57,235 nucleotides of DNA from Pseudomonadota bacterium. Lineage in GTDB: Bacteria > Myxococcota_A > Polyangia > Fen-1088. The position numbers were made by a program, and so were the translations under genes. Shown one piece after another: positions 34,150-42,852 of this stretch (positions are counted from its first letter, which is position 1; each line of letters starts with the position of its first letter). The stretch covers positions 1 through 57,235 of the forward strand of contig JAEXQJ010000383.1 of NCBI GenBank assembly GCA_023438785.1. The letters are read 5' to 3'. The notes beneath the pieces were generated by a model that ran no database searches, was not told the DNA's origin, and saw nothing but the letters and a program-made list of their open reading frames with translations.

Positions 34150-36336
34150 ATGAGGGTCGTCGTTGCTGCCTACTGCCGGCTTGCGGTTCTTGTCGTAGCG
34201 TGCGCCACAGCCGCTTGCGGAAGCTCCACTCAGACCTTGCCCGGGGATAAGGGCGGCGCACCCGCGCCCAACCCGGGATCGGGTGGCACGGGTGGCCAGG
34301 CAGGCACGGGCGTGACCTTCGATGGTGATGCCGGGACGGGCCTCGGCGGCTCCGCGGGTACGGGCGGCACATCGCCAGCCACGGGCGGCTCGACGGGCCT
34401 GGGTGGCACAGGCGGCGTCACCGTCGTGGGCGGCGCTGCAGGTTCAAAGGGCGGCTCGGGGGGCGCCGGGATGGCGGGCGGACAATCGGGAGCAGGTGGC
34501 GCCGCTGGTTCGGCGGGCGGCACGGGCGGGGCCGGGGGCTCCACCCCGTCGCCTGGCGCGTGCGGCGGTGTGAACCAGCCTTGCTGTGCGGGCAATAGCT
34601 GCACATCGGGCGGCTGCTGCGTGGCCGGGCTCTGCGTGAGAGAGGGCGCGGTTTGCTCCCCCTACCCGGGCACCTGCAAGGCCGGCCAATGCGACGCGTG
34701 CGGCGGCCCCGGTCAGCCTTGCTGCGCAAACGTCAGCTCGAGCTATGGCTCGGCCTGCACCGCGCCCGGGACCCAATGCTCGGGCAGCACCTGCCGCCGT
34801 TGCGGTGGTCAGGCGGGCAACGCCTGCTGCGATTCCAGCAGCACCGGCGCTAACCCGTGTTTGGCGGCGAACCTGGCTTGCAGCGGCTCGCTGTGCGTGG
34901 AATGCGGCAAGCCGGGCAGCCCCTGTTGCGCGGGCAGCCAGTGCGAGGGCGGCGCCTGCTGTTACGCCGGCCAGTGCGTGGCGGAGAAGTCGACCTGCAC
35001 CTCGGCCTCGACGTCCTCCACCGTGACGGGTGGGACCTGCCAGGGCGGACGGTGCTCGACCTGCGGCGCCGTCGGCCAGCCCTGCTGTGGGAGCGTCTGC
35101 AGCAGCGGGGCGACCTGCCGTTCGAGCATCTGCACCCGCTGTGGCGGCGAGGGCGAAGCCTGCTGTGCCCTGGGAGGCCCTGATCCGGTTTGCGCGCCAG
35201 GGAGCCTGTGCACCAGCAGCTCGTACACCAGCACCAGCGCCGTGTGCGCCAAGTGCGGCGAGCCGGGGCAGCCGTGCTGTTCCGACAACACCTGCTCCGG
35301 CGGTGGCTGCTGCCTGGCCGGCCAGTGCATCGCCAGCGGCGCCGAGTGCCGGTCATCGAGTTACTACTCGAGCTCGGCGACGACCTACGGAACCTGCCAG
35401 GCCGGGCGCTGCGCCTGCGGCGCTGAGGGCCAAGCGTGTTGTCCCTCGTCGAGCTCTTCCAGCGTCAGCAGCCAATTGTGCAACGGCCCCGAGTTGGCCT
35501 GCTCGTCCAGCAGCTCCTCCAGCTCCTCGGGTACCTGCAAGACCTGCGGTGGAGAGGCCCAGCCCTGCTGCGCCAGCAGCCGGTGCACCGTGGCGGGATT
35601 GCAGTGCCTGTCGAATGGCAGCGGCTCGACGATCTGTCAGAAATGCGGCGCCAAGGGCCAGGCCTGCTGTGCCAGCAAACCGGCGTGCAACGACGCGGAT
35701 GCGGTCTGTTCTGCCGGTTCGTACAGCTACAGCGGCGGGACCTGCGTGCCGTGCGGCGGCCTGGGACAGGCCTGTTGCGCGAGCAACACGTGCTCCGCGG
35801 CCGGCGCCGTCTGCGACACCAGCTCCGGCAAATGCGTGCAGTGTGGCCTGGCCGGTGCCCCTTGCTGCACGACCGGGACACCCTGCGCGGACAGCGCCAC
35901 CTCGTGCCTTCCCGATAGCAGCGGCTCGATCCGGCGTTGCCGGGTCTGCGGCACACCGGGGATGCCCTGCTGCGCGGGCAATCAGTGCACGGGCGGCTGT
36001 TGCATCTCCGCCTTCTACCAGGACTACTACAGCGCGGTCCCGACCTGTGTGGCGGCCGATGCGATCTGCGACAACGGAGCTGCCCTCTGCGCGGCCGACA
36101 GCTCTTGCGGTGGCAAATGCGGCAAGGCCGGACAGCCCTGCTGCACCAACGCGGACGGCCTCAGCAGTGACATCTTCTGCTCGCAGCCCGGAACCCGGTG
36201 CGACAGCAGCACCAAGCTTTGCACGCCCTGTGGTCAGGCAGTGGGGCAGGCCTGTTGCCCATCGAGCTCCTACTCTTCGTCCAGCGGCACGTGCAAGGAA
36301 CCTCTGCAGTGTCTCTCGTCCGTGTGCGCAAACTGA
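34150..36336 (+). CDS. Gly-rich, Cys-repeat surface lipoprotein
   Basis: 728 residues. Signal peptide ends in lipobox TAAC (about 23). Residues 35-135 are a Gly/Thr/Ser/Ala linker of GGTGGxAG units. The rest is about fifteen tandem modules of 30-50 residues, each opening with CGxxGxPCC or CGxxGxACC (for example CGGPGQPCC, CGKPGSPCC, CGAEGQACC) and holding further Cys pairs; Ser/Tyr-rich spacers (SSSYSSSSG) separate them. All Cys appear paired, so disulfide-stiffened knots are expected. No catalytic motif. The start follows AGGAGG. Such proteins are typical of Polyangia-type cell surfaces and of unknown function; adhesion or mechanical coating is a guess. Confidence 0.85.
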   Translation: MRVVVAAYCRLAVLVVACATAACGSSTQTLPGDKGGAPAPNPGSGGTGGQAGTGVTFDGDAGTGLGGSAGTGGTSPATGGSTGLGGTGGVTVVGGAAGSKGGSGGAGMAGGQSGAGGAAGSAGGTGGAGGSTPSPGACGGVNQPCCAGNSCTSGGCCVAGLCVREGAVCSPYPGTCKAGQCDACGGPGQPCCANVSSSYGSACTAPGTQCSGSTCRRCGGQAGNACCDSSSTGANPCLAANLACSGSLCVECGKPGSPCCAGSQCEGGACCYAGQCVAEKSTCTSASTSSTVTGGTCQGGRCSTCGAVGQPCCGSVCSSGATCRSSICTRCGGEGEACCALGGPDPVCAPGSLCTSSSYTSTSAVCAKCGEPGQPCCSDNTCSGGGCCLAGQCIASGAECRSSSYYSSSATTYGTCQAGRCACGAEGQACCPSSSSSSVSSQLCNGPELACSSSSSSSSSGTCKTCGGEAQPCCASSRCTVAGLQCLSNGSGSTICQKCGAKGQACCASKPACNDADAVCSAGSYSYSGGTCVPCGGLGQACCASNTCSAAGAVCDTSSGKCVQCGLAGAPCCTTGTPCADSATSCLPDSSGSIRRCRVCGTPGMPCCAGNQCTGGCCISAFYQDYYSAVPTCVAADAICDNGAALCAADSSCGGKCGKAGQPCCTNADGLSSDIFCSQPGTRCDSSTKLCTPCGQAVGQACCPSSSYSSSSGTCKEPLQCLSSVCAN

Positions 36337-36434
36337 GCTGAACATGCAGGACGGCGTGCGAGTCATCTTGCTCGACCGGCGTACGTGACCTGTGCCGGAA
36401 GGCCCGGCGTCGAGATCAGGGAGGCTGATTGACC

Positions 36435-37082
36435 ATGGCGACCTGGATCGGAGCCCTCGTCGAGACGCGCGACCATGCGGAGCTCGCCGCACTTCTAGCC
36501 GAGCACCACATCGAGATGGTGGGGCCGCCGGCGCCGTGGATCCTCGTGCACTGCGATGCCGGGCTCTCGCATCTGCACCTGCCCGATTTCGCCGAGGCCC
36601 TCTCGCTGAAGCTCGACGCGTCCGTGATCGGATTCCTGGTGCAGACCACCGGGGGCGTCGAGCAGATCGAGCATTGGCAGGCGGGCAAGCTCGTCCGCAA
36701 GCTCGACTACTCGGGGGATGCCGGCGGTTGGGTGACCCAGGCGGGAATGCCGCAGGCGTGGGAGCGCGCGTACTTCTTCGCCGACGACGAGAGCACCGCC
36801 GAAGACGGCACATGGCCCACGAACCTAGGCGACGAGCTGACCGACGATGAGCGGGCTCGCTACGAGTGCGCGCGCGCCGCCCAAGATGCCTCGGGCATCA
36901 TGGACCTGCTCGTGGGTGCCTCGGTCTGGCCGCTCCAGCGGCTCTGCCGCCACTTCGGCGTCGATCCGCGCCAGCCGGCGGCCCAGAACTTCCCACGCAA
37001 GAGCTGGAAGCCGCGGGTCGTCCTAGCCGCTGTTGCGGTCTTCCTTGCGGGCATGCTCCTGCTCGGCATGCGCTCGCGGTAG
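36435..37082 (+). CDS. Tail-anchored protein of unknown function
   Basis: 215 residues with a single C-terminal TM helix (PRVVLAAVAVFLAGMLLLGM) and only RSR after it, so the ~190-residue domain should face the cytoplasm. The domain has no motif I recognise; it has alpha/beta periodicity and an acidic middle (FADDESTAEDG, DELTDDERARYECARAA). A TTG at 36429 lies closer to AGGGAGG and is an alternative start. It converges with the next gene, 27 bp apart. Confidence 0.65.
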   Translation: MATWIGALVETRDHAELAALLAEHHIEMVGPPAPWILVHCDAGLSHLHLPDFAEALSLKLDASVIGFLVQTTGGVEQIEHWQAGKLVRKLDYSGDAGGWVTQAGMPQAWERAYFFADDESTAEDGTWPTNLGDELTDDERARYECARAAQDASGIMDLLVGASVWPLQRLCRHFGVDPRQPAAQNFPRKSWKPRVVLAAVAVFLAGMLLLGMRSR

Positions 37083-37109
37083 GCGAATCACACAGGCACA
37101 CCGCGGATC

Positions 37110-37952
37110 TCAGCGGCGAACGTGGATGACGTTCGCGTTTCCAGGCTTCTCGGCGACGGCGATGGTCAGACGGCGACAGCGCTCGATGAGCTCCCGCGCG
37201 ACGCCCGAGATGGGGTAGTCGTGCGGCCCGGCCTCAGCGGGCCCCCGATGCAGGTAGGTCTCCCGCCGGCCTGCCCCCGTGCTTCCGTCCTCGAGCTTGA
37301 TCTCGAGCTGTTCCGTGGCGACCTGGAGCTCCACGCGGAGCACGCTGTTCTGATAGGCCGTCAGGTTCAGCGCCTGCTCAAGGTCGACGTAGCAGCCCGC
37401 GAACTCCTTGTAGCCCTCGGGAATCTGGACTCTCAAATCCTTGCCCACGAAGTGGCAGAGCGGCGGACGGATTGTCCCTTGCCCAGCGAATTCCTGAAGG
37501 CGCCCCCGCGCAAAGACCGACAGAACCGAAGGTCGCCCGCCGACGGGCTCAGCGACAGGTGCCGAGATGGGCATCGGCGCTGTCTCGTCCGCTCGTGCCG
37601 GAGCCCGCGTAGAGTCGAGCGTGACCGGAGCGGGCCGTGTCTGCCGCTGGGCCAACCAAGCCGCGCCCAAGGAGCCGAGCATGCCAATGACGGCGACGAC
37701 GATGGCGGTGTCGACCCGGACCAGCATGCGATCGATGCGCACCAAGGCCGCCCCGTTTGGCACCGTCTCCGGCGGCGGACCGGCAAATCGAATCCAGGGG
37801 CCATCCATCTTGAAGTCGGACAGAGCCCGCTCCGTTCCGTCCACGACGATGCTGGTCACGCGCGCCCGTGGCAGCGCCAACGCCGCGCAATTCCAGCCCG
37901 TGTTCCGGTCGTACTTCGTGCCTCGAAGCTCGATCCAAAACTTCGTCTCCAT
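37110..37952 (-). CDS. Single-pass membrane protein of unknown function
   Basis: 280 residues. An N-terminal ~80-residue domain (KFWIELRGTKYDRNTGWNCA) precedes one TM helix (VDTAIVVAVIGMLGSLGAAWLA), a Pro/Ala-rich linker, and a ~150-residue beta-rich C-terminal domain (FVGKDLRVQIPEGYKEFAGC). It is therefore a bitopic protein with domains on both sides. No family recognised. GGAGGGG precedes ATG 37952. Confidence 0.65.
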   Translation of the reverse strand: METKFWIELRGTKYDRNTGWNCAALALPRARVTSIVVDGTERALSDFKMDGPWIRFAGPPPETVPNGAALVRIDRMLVRVDTAIVVAVIGMLGSLGAAWLAQRQTRPAPVTLDSTRAPARADETAPMPISAPVAEPVGGRPSVLSVFARGRLQEFAGQGTIRPPLCHFVGKDLRVQIPEGYKEFAGCYVDLEQALNLTAYQNSVLRVELQVATEQLEIKLEDGSTGAGRRETYLHRGPAEAGPHDYPISGVARELIERCRRLTIAVAEKPGNANVIHVRR

Positions 37953-38052
37953 GATCACCCCTCCCGCTACACCGGCCAATCTACACCCCCGGAGAGACTC
38001 CATGGGCGGCCCTGACGGCCCCGCGGCACTTTTTCTGCTGAGCCATTGCTCG

Positions 38053-39546
38053 TCATACGACGACGCCGTTCACCAGGTGGATAGACCGGTTCGTGGTTCG
38101 CTTGGCGAAGGCGTCGTCGTGGGTGACCAGGACAATGCATCCGGGATAAGCCGAGAGCGCCGCTTCCAGGCGCTCGATGCTCGGCAGATCCAAGTGGTTC
38201 GTCGGCTCGTCCAGCACCAGCGCCCACACCTGCCGCGCCAGCGCCTCGGCCAGCACGAGCTTGCGCGCCTCACCCGGAGAGAGCCCGGCGGCATCCGCGC
38301 GCAGGATTCGCTCGGGATCGCTCCCCAGAGCCGCGAAGGTCGACAACCACCGGCCACGGCTGTCTGCATCCGCGGCGAGCATGCCGCCGACAACGCGTTC
38401 CACCTCGGAGGCTGGCAGGTCTTGCGCCAGGTAGAGGACACGTTCGGGGTGGGCGGAGGAGCCCAGCAGAGCCTGGAGCAGGGTCGTCTTCCCGGCGCCA
38501 TTCGCTCCTTCGATGCGTACGCGATCGTCGCGTCCAATCGCGAGCCGCACATCCCGTAACACCACGCGATCGCCCCTCTGGATTACGGGCAGGTCCACCC
38601 GGAACAGTACGGGCGTCGGTGCACGGGTGTAGGTCGCGAAGATTCGACCACCCAGCGTGGGATCCCGATCGATGGCCGGCACGGCCTTTCGCGCGCTCGC
38701 CAGATCGGTGCGGGCGGAGGCGACTTGCCGGCCCGCCCGGCTCTCCGCCCACTGCGCCTTGGTGGCGGCCAAGATCCCGCGCGCGTCGCTGTCGTGCTTG
38801 TTCTTCATCCGGGCACTTCGGCTGGTGCCTCGCGCGGTAGCCGCCTGGAGCCGCCGCGCGGCCGCCACCTGGGCCTCCATCTCGCGCACCCGCTCTCGTG
38901 CCGCTTGGTGCTCAGCCTCGGCGTGCGCCCGCTCCCGTTCCCACTGTTCGCGCGCCGCCGAGTAGCGCCCCGGCCAACAGCGAACCGTGCCCTGGTGGAT
39001 GCGGATCGTCGCCGTGGTCAGCGCGTCCAAGAGCCCGCGATCGTGCGAGACCACCACCGCCAGGCCAGCAAAACGGCGAAGCGCCCCCAAGAGCAGCTCG
39101 CGCCCCTTGGCGTCCAGATGGTTCGTCGGCTCGTCGAGCAACAACACGTCTGGCTCGCGCACCAACGCCGCGGCGATCTGCCAGCGCTTGCGTTCGCCCG
39201 GCGAAAGCGTGGACCAGCGCGCCGGCATATCGGGCGACAGCCCCAGGCGACCGCGCAGCTCGGCCGCCAATCCGTCGTCGCGCCCGACCAGCGCGAGCAC
39301 CTCGTCGTCGCACGCCTCCACCGTCTGCCGGCAGTACGCGACGATTGCATCCCTGGGCAGACGCGTAACCTTCCCCGCGTGCGGGGCCAAGGTCCCGGCC
39401 AGAATCGACAACAGGGTCGTCTTTCCCGCGCCGTTCGCGCCCACGAGTCCATAGAAGCCACCGCCGAGCACCAACGAAACTGAATCGAAGAGCGGAGCCG
39501 CCGTCGCCCATGCGACACCGACCCCGTGCAATTGCAGCGAGACCAT
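38053..39546 (-). CDS. ABC-F family ATPase
   Basis: 497 residues with two ABC cassettes on one chain and no membrane segment. First cassette: Walker A GANGAGKTT, signature LSPGERKRWQ, Walker B VLLLDEPTNHLD. Second: GANGAGKTTLLQ, LSPGEARKLVLA, ALVLDEPTNHLD. The linker between them (about 220-300) is helical and Arg/Ala-rich, the P-site tRNA interaction motif region that defines ABC-F proteins. These bind ribosomes as translation factors or antibiotic-resistance proteins; which one cannot be told. The compact linker and absence of a C-terminal arm resemble the Uup-less short members. GGAGTGA precedes the start. Confidence 0.9.
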   Translation of the reverse strand: MVSLQLHGVGVAWATAAPLFDSVSLVLGGGFYGLVGANGAGKTTLLSILAGTLAPHAGKVTRLPRDAIVAYCRQTVEACDDEVLALVGRDDGLAAELRGRLGLSPDMPARWSTLSPGERKRWQIAAALVREPDVLLLDEPTNHLDAKGRELLLGALRRFAGLAVVVSHDRGLLDALTTATIRIHQGTVRCWPGRYSAAREQWERERAHAEAEHQAARERVREMEAQVAAARRLQAATARGTSRSARMKNKHDSDARGILAATKAQWAESRAGRQVASARTDLASARKAVPAIDRDPTLGGRIFATYTRAPTPVLFRVDLPVIQRGDRVVLRDVRLAIGRDDRVRIEGANGAGKTTLLQALLGSSAHPERVLYLAQDLPASEVERVVGGMLAADADSRGRWLSTFAALGSDPERILRADAAGLSPGEARKLVLAEALARQVWALVLDEPTNHLDLPSIERLEAALSAYPGCIVLVTHDDAFAKRTTNRSIHLVNGVVV

Positions 39547-39771
39547 GAATCACTCCAAACCCAAGGGGCGCATGCCGCATGCACGCACCACAGAATCGGT
39601 CGACGGGAACGTCGCCGTTCACCGCGTGGACAGGGATGGAAGCCGAATTAGGCCATGGTCGCGTCGAGCAGTTCGGCGCAACGACGGTGTAGCACAGGCA
39701 TTCAACGAAGCCAATTGGCGGCATGCGCAGCCACGTGAGCTGGTTGCGGCGGTGCGCTTTACGGGTGCATT

Positions 39772-40887
39772 ATGCGCGGCATGTCGCAGGAACGACTCCC
39801 CGCCCTCGATCTGCTGCGCTTCACAGTCGTCGTTCTCGTCGTCCTTCACCACGTGGCCATCAGCTTCATGAGCTTCGCGCCCGAGTGGTGGTACGTCGTG
39901 AACCAGGAGCGCAGCCCGGTGTTCCTGTTCGAGGTCATCCTCGGCGACACCTTCCTCATGCCCGCCATGTTCTTTGCCTCGGGCCTGGTGACCCGCCCCT
40001 CGCTCGAACGTCGGCCAGGCGGCGAGTTCCTCCGCCAGCGCTTCTGGCGCATCGGACTGCCGTGGATACTGGGGACCGTGCTGCTGGCGCCCATTCTCAC
40101 CTACGTGGGCGTGCGCTCCCGAGACGTGTCGTCGTCCTTCGCCGACGCGCTGGTCGTGTTCTGGACCAGGTACTACAGCCAGGGGCCGTATTGGTTCCTG
40201 GGCGTGTTGTTCGTGTTCCTGACCGTGTCGTGGTTCATCCACCGACTACGACGACCCGTCCCTCGCCCCACGCCGTCGAGCCAGGGCCTCTCGTGGGCCG
40301 CCCTGGCGGTGATGATCCTCGTGCCGGCAGCGGGCTTCGTCGCCGGCCGGCCCTTCGGCGGGGTCCTCGATTGGGTCAACGCCGGTTACGTGTGGTGCTT
40401 CCAGCCCGTGCGTATCGTGGGCTACGCCACGTACTTCGCCATGGGCTACGTCGCGGCCGGGCGTGGGTGGCTCTCCCCCATTGGCGCTCGCCCGGTGCTT
40501 TGGCGCTGGGCCGTTGCCACGCTCATCCTGTCGTTCGCGTGGGTCGCGATCACGGCCAAGATGCCGTTCCCCAAGGGCATGGCCCAGACCGCCGTCTATG
40601 GACTGGCCCACTCGGTTGTGGCCCTGAGCTGGTGCATGCTGATGCTCGCCTTGGCCTGGATGCTCTCAGAGCGCCGCCTGGTGCCGGCGCGCAACCTGAC
40701 CAGCACGTCCTACGGCATCTACTTCGTCCACCTGCCGATCTGTGCCCTGGTCGCCATGCCCATCGTGCAGACGACGTGGTCACTCGCGACCAAATGGCTC
40801 GCCCTCTCGGCCGTGACACTCGTGCTGTCCCTCATCGCAACCCTGGTCCTGCGCAGAGCACCCCTGGTGCGTGCGGTCTTCCGCTAG
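39772..40887 (+). CDS. Acyltransferase-3 family membrane protein
   Basis: 371 residues with about ten TM helices. N-terminal signature ERLPALDLLRFTVVVLVVLHHV contains the catalytic-type His at the end of TM1, and RFWRIGLPW is the conserved Arg-rich motif of the family. Members move acyl groups onto surface sugars or lipids. ATG 39781 is an alternative start three codons on. Downstream, on the opposite strand, lies a decayed amidase fragment. Confidence 0.85.
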   Translation: MRGMSQERLPALDLLRFTVVVLVVLHHVAISFMSFAPEWWYVVNQERSPVFLFEVILGDTFLMPAMFFASGLVTRPSLERRPGGEFLRQRFWRIGLPWILGTVLLAPILTYVGVRSRDVSSSFADALVVFWTRYYSQGPYWFLGVLFVFLTVSWFIHRLRRPVPRPTPSSQGLSWAALAVMILVPAAGFVAGRPFGGVLDWVNAGYVWCFQPVRIVGYATYFAMGYVAAGRGWLSPIGARPVLWRWAVATLILSFAWVAITAKMPFPKGMAQTAVYGLAHSVVALSWCMLMLALAWMLSERRLVPARNLTSTSYGIYFVHLPICALVAMPIVQTTWSLATKWLALSAVTLVLSLIATLVLRRAPLVRAVFR

Positions 40888-40896
40888 GCGCTCAGG

Positions 40897-40995
40897 CGAG
40901 CAAGTCGCGGAGGCTGGCGAGAAGAAACTCGTCCTGATAATGGGCAGCCGCGAACGACAAACCCACGGGGCTGAGAACGCGGTGATGGCGTCCAC
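40897..40995 (-). pseudogene. Relic of an amidase C-terminus
   Basis: Near-identical in DNA to the 3' end of the amidase gene at 43.67 kb and in the same orientation. The minus strand encodes PVGLSFAAAHYQDEF and LLASLRDLLA followed by a stop, against LLASLRDLLG in the intact gene. Immediately upstream is AITAFS, so roughly 18 codons (the GVGRLPEVSAPLLKVDGC stretch) have been lost with a shift of frame. Nothing of the remaining amidase is present upstream. It indicates a past duplication or recombination around the ImmA/IrrE pair. Confidence 0.85.
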
Positions 40996-41027
40996 TGGCA
41001 CCCTTTCAAGGAGGCGGGATAGTATCC

Positions 41028-42179
41028 ATGGAGACCATGCTTCGTGCCGAGGTCAGTCCTGCTTTGCTACGCTGGGCGCGAGATCGCGCCGGGATCCCCC
41101 TTGAGGTCATGGCCGAGCGCTTTGCGAAGTTGCCCGAATGGGAGGAGGGCACCTCCAAGCCCACGCTGAAGCAGGTCGAGGCGCTGGCGAAAGCCACGCT
41201 GACGCCCGTCGGGTACTTCTTTCTGCCGGAGCCGCCGGTCGAGGCGTTGCCGCTACCGGACTTTCGGACCATCGGAGACGAACCGCCGACTCGGCCGAGC
41301 CCTAACCTGCTTGAGACCGTCTATGTGTGCCAGGAGCGTCAGAGCTGGTACCGCGAGTTCGCCATCACGGCTGGCGTAGCCCCGTGCGCCTTCGTCGGCT
41401 CCGTCACGACTGGCAGCGACGTGGTGGCGGTTGCCGAATCGATGCGCCAGACGCTGGGCTTCGATCTGACCGCCCGCGCCGCTTGTTCCACTTGGACCGA
41501 TGCCCTTCGCGACTTCATCGGTCAGGCCGAGGCCGCCGGGGTCATGGTGATGTGCAGTGGCGTCGTGCTGAACAACAACAACCGCACGCTCGACCCTGGA
41601 GAGTTTCGCGGCTTCGCGCTTTCGGACCCGTTGGCCCCGCTGGTGTTCATCAACGGCGCCGACACCAAGGCAGCGCAGATGTTCACCCTCGCGCACGAGC
41701 TGGCCCATCTGTGGATCGGCCTCTCGGGCGTCTCGGACGCCACGGTGAGGGACGTGCCGGAGCGCGAGATCGAGCGATGGTGCAACCAGGTTGCTGCCGA
41801 GCTTCTGGTGCCCTTGTCGGTGCTCCGGCCCGAGCACCAACGGAGTGCCCCGTTGGACACCGAGATCGCCCGTCTGGCGAGGAGGTTCAAGGTCAGCACA
41901 TTGGTCATCATCCGGCGCCTCAGGGACGCCGGCCTTCTCGACAAGGCTGCATTCTTCACTGCGTTTGACGCCGAGATGACTCGACTGCTTGCACGGGAGA
42001 AGCGTAGCGGCGGCAACTTCTACTTGACCCAGGCCGCACGAACGAGCAAGCGCTTCACCCGTGCGCTCCTCTCCAGTACCTTGGAAGGCCAGACCCTGTT
42101 TCGCGATGCCATGCGCATGCTCGGGATATCGAAGGTCGAGACGCTCCACAAGCTAGGCCGGAGAATGGAAGTCGAGTAG
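41028..42179 (+). CDS. HTH and ImmA/IrrE metallopeptidase
   Basis: 383 residues. N-terminal ~75 residues resemble an XRE-type helix-turn-helix (SPALLRWARDRAGIPLEVMA, then EGTSKPTLKQVEALAKA). The middle and C-terminal part is an ImmA/IrrE peptidase with zinc motif HELAH (His223, Glu224, His227) inside AQMFTLAHELAHLW, and a downstream Glu in ERWCNQVAAELLVP. Such proteins cleave or displace a cognate repressor. The stop codon touches the start of the DUF4411 gene directly (TAGATG), so translation is coupled. AAGGAGG lies 13 bp upstream of the chosen ATG; ATG 41037 is an alternative. Confidence 0.9.
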   Translation: METMLRAEVSPALLRWARDRAGIPLEVMAERFAKLPEWEEGTSKPTLKQVEALAKATLTPVGYFFLPEPPVEALPLPDFRTIGDEPPTRPSPNLLETVYVCQERQSWYREFAITAGVAPCAFVGSVTTGSDVVAVAESMRQTLGFDLTARAACSTWTDALRDFIGQAEAAGVMVMCSGVVLNNNNRTLDPGEFRGFALSDPLAPLVFINGADTKAAQMFTLAHELAHLWIGLSGVSDATVRDVPEREIERWCNQVAAELLVPLSVLRPEHQRSAPLDTEIARLARRFKVSTLVIIRRLRDAGLLDKAAFFTAFDAEMTRLLAREKRSGGNFYLTQAARTSKRFTRALLSSTLEGQTLFRDAMRMLGISKVETLHKLGRRMEVE

Positions 42180-42674
42180 ATGGCCTACCTGCTCGACGCG
42201 GACACCTTCATCCAGGCCAAAAACCTGCACTACGGCGTCGACTTCTGTCCGGGTTTCTGGGACTGGCTCGTGCGCGAGAACGCTGCCGGACGCGTGTTCA
42301 GCATCGAGAAGGTGGGCGACGAGCTACAGGCAGGGACAGACGACCTTGCTGACTGGGCGCAGGCCCGCGGAACGAGCTTCTTCTTGCCGCCCGATAGCCG
42401 GGCTCTGCCGGCGCTCGGCAAGGTGAGCACGTGGGTGTCCTCGCAGAGCTACGCTCCGGCGGCCGTGAACGGCTTCCTGCAAGTTGCTGACTACTACCTT
42501 GTGGCCCAAGCCTTGGCGCTCGGGCACACGGTGATCACCCACGAAAGGCCCGCTCCGCAGTCCGTCCGAAAGATCAAAATCCCCGATGTGTGCATCGGCA
42601 TCGGCGTGAAGTGCATGAGCCCCTTCGAGATGCTCCGCAAGGAACGGGCGCGCTTCGTGCTGCTGGGGAGTTGA
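42180..42674 (+). CDS. DUF4411 (PIN-like) protein
   Basis: 164 residues. N-terminal MAYLLDADTFIQAKN has the first PIN acidic residue (Asp in LLDADTF); further acidic residues in KVGDEL and QVADYYLVAQAL, and a final strand HTVITHER, fit the PIN nuclease core. DUF4411 genes are known to follow ImmA/IrrE genes and are suspected toxin-antitoxin-like partners; here the spacing is zero. RNase activity and toxicity are inferred from fold and context only. Confidence 0.85.
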   Translation: MAYLLDADTFIQAKNLHYGVDFCPGFWDWLVRENAAGRVFSIEKVGDELQAGTDDLADWAQARGTSFFLPPDSRALPALGKVSTWVSSQSYAPAAVNGFLQVADYYLVAQALALGHTVITHERPAPQSVRKIKIPDVCIGIGVKCMSPFEMLRKERARFVLLGS

Positions 42675-42771
42675 GGCGGCGCAGCGGCCAGCAACTCGCG
42701 GCCGGGCCCCGAGAGCCCCTGTCGCGCGCCGGCCAACTTGTAGGCGGGACAGCTAACGGTGGTGTTCGGTG

Positions 42772-42835
42772 TTTCGGCCGAAAATCGACAAAAATGGCCT
42801 GTCGGGGAGATGAAATCCCCCCGGAAATCCCCCCG
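42772..42835. repeat. Palindrome and 12-bp tandem repeat
   Basis: Downstream of DUF4411: a perfect palindrome TTTCGGCCGAAA (42772-42783), then two exact adjacent copies of GAAATCCCCCCG (42812-42823 and 42824-42835), just beyond the 3' end of the OB-fold gene. Could be transcript-end hairpin plus slippage repeat, or a recombination scar. Confidence 0.6.
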
Positions 42836-42852
42836 GATCAATCCTGCTCGCT

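Noticed and set aside
35353..36813. 486-codon minus-strand frame opposite the CGxxGxxCC lipoprotein
   Set aside because: Ala/Arg/Gly composition is the antisense of the repeats; the plus-strand product has a lipobox and ribosome site.
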